From positions 62,001-126,000 of the forward strand of contig KQ965740.1 of NCBI GenBank assembly GCA_001574975.1: DNA of 64,000 nucleotides, written 5' to 3'. Each line of letters opens with the position of its first letter. Position 1 is the stretch's first letter. The stretch is from Gonapodya prolifera JEL478 (lineage: Eukaryota > Monoblepharomycota > Monoblepharidomycetes > Monoblepharidales > Gonapodyaceae). The notes under the pieces were generated by a model. The model was given only the letters and a program-made list of their open reading frames with translations. It was not told the origin of the DNA and made no database searches. A program made the translations under genes and the position numbers. Positions 59,062 through 64,000 of the stretch are shown here, piece after piece.

Positions 59062-59804
59062 ATGCATTTAAGGGAGGAGTTAGCTCCACAGTTCTTCTCC
59101 GACTCACTGTTGGAGCAACACCCGCGTCTCCGAAACAATTCGCCGAAGCAACCACAGATAGCGCCGCTCCTTCTCGACTTTCTCGACTTTTACAGTCAAC
59201 TCGATGTTGAGCAGGTGGGACTGGTTGTGACCGAACCTGGGCCGCGCCTATTTCTTCGATTTGGGCGCGTACTACAAGGAGGGCCACCAGGAGTTCAACC
59301 GAAAGCACCGTATTATTGGGGTCCATCAGCCACGGTTGGCAGTGTTGAGTCCGTTTGATCCAGGTACCTCTTGTAGTGCTCGCTCGCTGGTTGCACCACT
59401 TAATGTTTTGATCTTCTGTTTAGGAAACCGAGATTGGCGGCGGAACGTACAAGTGGGCGCAATTTCAATCTGAATTGCTCAAGATCTCCATGGCTCTCAA
59501 AAATCTGAAGGATCGGGATGTTGCTTCTGTTTTGCGACCACCTCGCAAGCCAGAGTCGATTCGGCTGGCGTACGACGCATTGTGCAAAGCTGTCGACAAG
59601 AATGAGTTGGAAGTACGGGTCGGAAGAGGGTTGAGAGGGAGACCAACGAAGGAGCGGTGGGCGCGAAGTGCACTCGAAGAATTCGAAGGGCGTCCTTTTG
59701 AGAAGGATGGCAAGCAGAAACGACATCGAGAAGAAGACAGCTTATCAGACGGTGAAGCTGGACCAGGAAATGGCAAGAAACAGAAGATGCTCTTGCCAGC
59801 ATAA
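59062..59804 (+). pseudogene. 3' fragment of a poly(A)-polymerase-like gene
   Basis: Plus-strand pieces spell the end of a non-canonical poly(A) polymerase: SLLEQHPRLRNN and LLLDFLDFYS in frame 1 (59100-59195), then YFFDLGAYYKEGHQEF and GVHQPRLAVLSPFDPG in frame 2 (59249-59363), then GGGTYKWAQF and LLKISMALKNLKDRDVASVL in frame 3 (59430-59800) with a Lys-rich tail. The intron 59364-59423 has good sites but its phase leads into the wrong frame by one base; GGAAAC(C)GAG would read GNEIGGG. Between the first two pieces no AG acceptor exists in the right place. The nucleotidyltransferase half is missing. It is not a copy of the TRF4-like gene at 54-56 kb, whose motif is NPSNDVTRGT. It abuts the XPB pseudogene head to head. 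Confidence 0.6.
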
Positions 59805-61681
59805 ATTAACATGAAAATACATACACTTATCGACAATACGTAACTTTCATTTTTTCTAAGTACGGCTGGGCTTGCAGTCTGAGAATCAGATGTTTGGAGT
59901 TTATTAGGGAGAAAAACAACCGAGCTCTAGACGAAAGTGGCGGCCGAGTGCGCAGAAGCATTTGCAAGCTTTGGGCGAGGAAGACCATGGGACGACGGGT
60001 CCGTTGTCTGGCGTTGCGGTACATGCTTGGGGGAAATGCTATTCGAACAGTCATACCGAAATCGACAAATATATCTATTCAGTTCTTCAGTTGCCCCTCG
60101 TGCACCCCTCTCAAAAGATCCTTCGTCTCGTTCTGCTTCTCCACTTCCATGCCAACATTCATCACGTTCCGCCATCGTCTCCTTTTACTCATCTGCCAAG
60201 TTGCTCTCTTTCGGCATCGCCCTTCACGCGACAGAGCTCATGATCGTTGGGGTCTCGACCAGAGAAACCATCTCTGCATACTTGAGATACAACTTGATAG
60301 GGCAGTTCGACGTTATTGCACGCAAGTCACGCCAAGGCAGACAGATACCTCCCCACGCGGCCCGTTGTGGGAGACAAGTCATCACGGCTTGGGGGGCGCT
60401 CAAAGGATGGTGTAGGGGACAAACTCGAGGAGAACGATGTCAGTCTGGTGGGATGTGTTGCTTGAGCAACAATACTTCTGTAGAGACCACAGAAAGGTGT
60501 AAAAAGTACTGGGTGAGATTATAATGGACGAGCAAAGAAGAGATTGCTTCGGGGAGGTACCCACCATTGGTAGATTGGAACCGAAACATTGTTCCCCAGT
60601 CCCCAGTTCCCATCACCCTCCGGCTTCCCGCTCCGAGAGTCGAGGGATTTGAATTGAGAAGGTGAACTGGCAATCCCGAGTAACTGATATCGGGAGGTGG
60701 TATCGAGGCACTTTCGGGAAGTACACCACTCCCCACTTTACGTTGGTGAGGTGCTGAGTTGGGGTGATTTTCAAACGAGGTCACCGAAGAGAAGAGCTTT
60801 TTCCACGAAAACGAGGCCCAGCTCGTAGATGGTTGCGAGTCTTGGGACGCAATCATTTATTCCGCTCCGAACAACGCAGGTCCTCAAAATGGTACGATTC
60901 ATTGGCGTTTGGCTTGCAAAGTTTGCAGTGGCAGAATTTGCAGTTGCACCGGTCGTCGCTGTATCCAAGTGATGCTTGAATATCATGAACGACGATCTGG
61001 GATGAAGGAACTCGAACTTCAGTGCACTCCGGAGGAACCACTGCCGCCCAAGAACTCTCCGAATGCACCCTCAGTGAAATTCTCGAGACGCACCGGTACA
61101 GATGCAAAAGCAGATTCAGATAATGAGGAAGGGAGACCAGCAGAACATTCCACCGACGCACGGTCCAAGTTCCCTCCCATCTTTTATGCACCAATGATTG
61201 GAGACAAGAATCCATAGCCGAGGGAAACAACGGTACGCAGACAGAGCCTGCTCCACCTGCACCATTCTTGCTATCCGTCTTTATCGCAGACGTACTCTTA
61301 TCATCATACATACCGCACTCGTTCGTTTATCTTGTAAATCCCATTTGTTGCTTCTACGTGCCTTCTCGCTGTAAATATTCCGGTTAAATCTGCGATACAG
61401 CATCCTCGCTTGTGGGGCGTCCCTGCCTTGTGCGCCTGCGACTCGCCAGTAGCTTACCCCTCCCACAAGCGTCCTCCAGGGTCCGTTGGGAACCCATTCC
61501 CGCGGACCTCTGCGGTCCAATCGGCGTACCCTCCCCCTCCCCCGGAAAAAGACTCGCAGCGGGTCCGGCATCCTGTGGTCACTCCCACTCTTCACAGGTT
61601 TTGCTTCCACATCCCCTCAAACCACCTCGTTTCGCGCCTCCCTCCACCCGCCCAACCATTTCATCTCCGCTCGTCCCGGCC
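59805..61681. other. 1.9-kb stretch with only doubtful frames
   Basis: Two frames may be real but lack recognisable domains. A minus-strand frame at 60440-60856 is Ser/Pro-rich and contains DWGTMFRFQSTNG before a GTGGGT donor. A plus-strand frame at 60909-61217 ends in ARSKFPPIFYAPMIGDKNP. Nothing else is supported. Confidence 0.4.
60909..61217 (+). CDS. hypothetical protein, doubtful
   Basis: A frame of about 100 residues with a Cys-rich start (KVCSGRICSCTGRRC) and a charged, Pro-rich end. Its first codon is uncertain, and an upstream ATG in another frame reads MVRFIGVWLAKFAVAEFAVA. No family recognised. It could equally be noncoding. Confidence 0.2.
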   Translation: MACKVCSGRICSCTGRRCIQVMLEYHERRSGMKELELQCTPEEPLPPKNSPNAPSVKFSRRTGTDAKADSDNEEGRPAEHSTDARSKFPPIFYAPMIGDKNP

Positions 61682-64000
61682 ATGGCGACGGGGGACTTGC
61701 GAGGGAACCTCGTCAAGTTGCAATCGGAGCTCAAGAGTCTAGGCCACAATGGGACGCTCGACCATCTCGGGTACGCCCTTGTCATTTACCACCTCGTAGC
61801 GCTCGCTCATCATCTTCCCATCGTTATTCCTCCTCGCGCATGCCGCAACTCCCCCAAACCGGGAAATCCGGCTCCATCTCAACCCGTCAACCGACATATC
61901 CACACCCCTATCCCTTGACATGTGGTCAAACCCGTCAACCGACACATCCCATTCCTTGACATGTGCACTTGCACCCACCCATGTCAAACCCGTCAACCGA
62001 ACATATCCCATCCCTTGACATGTGACCTGACACCCACACCAAGACTTTCGCGCGGAGACCCCGTCGCCTTCCTCCCCCTCATCCACTGGATCCTGCTCGA
62101 CTCCACCGCGGTGCTGGCGCGCCACTTCGCATCCAACAACCACGAGCTCGCAGGCAGACGCGACATGCGATTCATGGAGGCAGTGTACAAGCTCTGCAGG
62201 GACGAGTTTGGGTACCGCCCGGCCCTGAGCCGAGACCAGTTCTTTGGTATGGGCTTTGCCGAGCGCAAGATTCTCTTTGTGGTCGACTTGTGCGTCAAAT
62301 CAAAACAACTCGCCAGTGATCTCGTCAAGGGAGTGCTAGCGCCGGCAACCAGTTCTGCTGCCTCCTTGACCGGCTCTATGAATGGATCGAACAACTCTGC
62401 CTTCTCTGCAGCGCTGTCCAAGGCGGGAGCGGGAGCGGGCGCCGGCGTCGGTGGCGCCTTGCTGGATCGTCGGGACCGGGACCGCACATTCGCGAAACCC
62501 GACGCACTCACCAACGCCGGCGCCTTGACGAGCTACGCCGACTCGCACAAACACAGCCCCGACTACCATTCTACCGCCATATCGGACCGATCCGCGAAAG
62601 GAACCAACGGCGCAGCATCATCGTTCGCCGTGCCCCCGTCCCCGCCAAGTTCCTCTGCGCACCCGCACCCGAGCCGATTCAACGACACGACCGAGGATCG
62701 CGACCTTTCCTTCTTTGCGTCGACCCGGCCCCTCTCTGTCGTATCTTCTCGCGGGACAGTCGTGTCGGGCACGCATCGAAACGCCGACACGCGCGGCGGC
62801 GGCAGCGATCGTTCCGCGCACGCAAACGCCACCCCACAGCCGCAGTCGTCGGACGTGAGCACATCGCGGACTATTGCGAATGGGGCGCGCCACGTGAAGC
62901 AGCACAGTGGATCCGCCGGTAGGATGGATCGCCCTCACTCGAGTACCCCCGGTGAAGACCACGGTCGTGCAGCGCAGTTCCAGACGTTTCCGCGCTCCTA
63001 CGGCGGCGAGTTTGGAACGTCGGGCGCGTCGGCGTCGTTCTTGGCCGAGTCCAACCCCCAGGCGACGCACGTCGTCTCAAGGGGCACAGCGAGGTCTGGT
63101 TCGCAGAGAAGCTCCCTGCACGGTGGCAGCCCTGGATTGTACACGCCCCCGCAAGAGATCATGTCGAACCCTTCTGTACCCACGGCGTCGTCGCACTACG
63201 GTGTGCTGGACAGTCACGGTGCGGGACCGACTTTGGGGTCGCCCCGACATCCATCCTTTCGACCTGCGTCGATTCCGTCACCCATCTCACCTACACTCTC
63301 CCTGACATCCCGCCCGCCGTCATGGTGCTCGGACGTGTCAGCGTCGGTGCTTTCGCACCCGCCGTCCCGCCATATGACGCAGGAGGCCTGGAATTATCAC
63401 GTCACTGGACAATTCACGAGTCCCGATGGCACGCCGAACCATCGCGACGCCGTTCGGGAAAGATCCGAGATTCGTGTGCTTTCGAGGGTGGACACATCGA
63501 CGAGCACGGCAACCTCTGCCATGTCAAAGGAGGCTTGTGAAGGGGAGGAGCTGCACCGTGCAAACAGACAAGTAGTCTTGGAGGATAATGGCAAGGGAGA
63601 GGTGGTGGATCTGCTCAGGAAGATGTTGGCTGATAATAAAAAAATGTTCGCCGAGTACCAAAGGATGCAAGTGGACAATGAAAGCCTGCGGGAGGTGAGG
63701 AGGAGTACCTGTGCTCGTGACGCTTGTTGGCGCTGACTTCCTAGCGTGCCCTTGTTGGTAATAGCTTCTCACTTCTTCTATGACGAAACTTGGAGCACGT
63801 CTGGACACACTCGAAAGGCAGATGGAAACGCTTGCCAGTCGTAGCGGCGTCATGTCTACGATCGGTCGGACTGATTCAGATGCGCAGAGCTGGGTCGAAC
63901 AACTCTCGTTCGAAAATGTAAGGATCACGCCATCATGAGAATGATGGCGAGCATCAAATACTGACGCTGCCGGTACGAATTCACAAGCCGTCGAGTCCAA
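61682..64000 (+). CDS. CEP44: CEP44-like centrosomal protein, 5' part
   Basis: CEP44 is a centriole/centrosome protein involved in centriole maturation and cohesion. Exon 1 (61682-61770) reads MATGDLRGNLVKLQSELKSL and ends in phase 2; the acceptor at 62043 restores GLSRGDPVAFLPLIHWILLD, then RDMRFMEAVYKLCRDEFGYR and PALSRDQFFGMGFAERKILF, the CEP44 domain in order. A long Ser/Pro/Gly-rich linker without recognisable domains follows to about 63560. The next segments, GKGEVVDLLRKMLADNKKMF with YQRMQVDNESLRE and, after an intron near 63694-63795, RLDTLERQMETLASRSG, look like coiled coil. A donor GTAAGG lies near 63919 and the gene runs off the window. Together with the ASH gene it points to a flagellated fungus. 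Confidence 0.85.
61881..62025. repeat. tandem repeat inside CEP44 intron 1
   Basis: Three units share CCCGTCAACCGA, CATATCCCA-like and CCTTGACATGTG. They start at about 61883, 61931 and 61990, with variable spacers. Together they fill most of the 3' half of the 273-nt intron 61771-62043. Confidence 0.85.

Overview
The window looks like nuclear DNA of a zoosporic (chytrid-type) fungus. Genes are broken by many short introns (mostly about 55-190 nt) with GTGAGT/GTGGGT-like donors and CAG/TAG acceptors. The gene set mixes fungal markers (a PacC/Rim101 zinc-finger factor, a sphingoid-base kinase, an RRT8/EI24-family membrane protein, a PTS2-type thiolase) with genes of flagellated eukaryotes (a giant ASH-domain protein and the centrosomal protein CEP44). 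I see no operons, CRISPR arrays, phage or insertion sequences. Gene models are my own splice reconstructions; single-base exon limits are given only where both splice sites and reading phase agree.

Left part (1-19 kb): the 3' end of an SS18/SSXT-like coactivator, 3 kb without a supported gene, MED13 of the Mediator kinase module, an intron-rich aldehyde dehydrogenase on the minus strand, an FHIP (FTS-Hook-interacting) homologue on the minus strand, and thioredoxin, which diverges from FHIP across a 98-bp shared promoter. Neighbours are tightly packed: MED13 and the dehydrogenase converge with about 70 bp between them.

Middle (19-41 kb): the TFIIH helicase XPB/Ssl2; a small membrane protein and an RRT8/EI24-like protein in a disturbed region; 2.7 kb without a clear gene; an F-box/LRR protein; a sphingoid-base kinase; a predicted fusion of methylthioribose-1-phosphate isomerase with a class II aldolase; peroxisomal 3-ketoacyl-CoA thiolase; and PacC.

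Right part (41-64 kb): a 12-kb ASH-domain gene; a TRF4/PAPD5-type poly(A) polymerase; transcription elongation factor Elf1; a pseudogene zone made of a diverged copy of the XPB 5' end joined to a broken poly(A)-polymerase fragment; and the 5' part of CEP44.

Themes: transcription and RNA processing (SS18-like, MED13, XPB, Elf1, PacC, TRF4), methionine/fatty-acid metabolism (isomerase-aldolase fusion, thiolase, dehydrogenase) and centriole/flagellum plus dynein-cargo transport (ASH protein, CEP44, FHIP). The observations most worth following are the isomerase-aldolase fusion, a 7-nt microexon carrying the dehydrogenase's catalytic cysteine, and the three-copy RRT8/XPB junction duplication.
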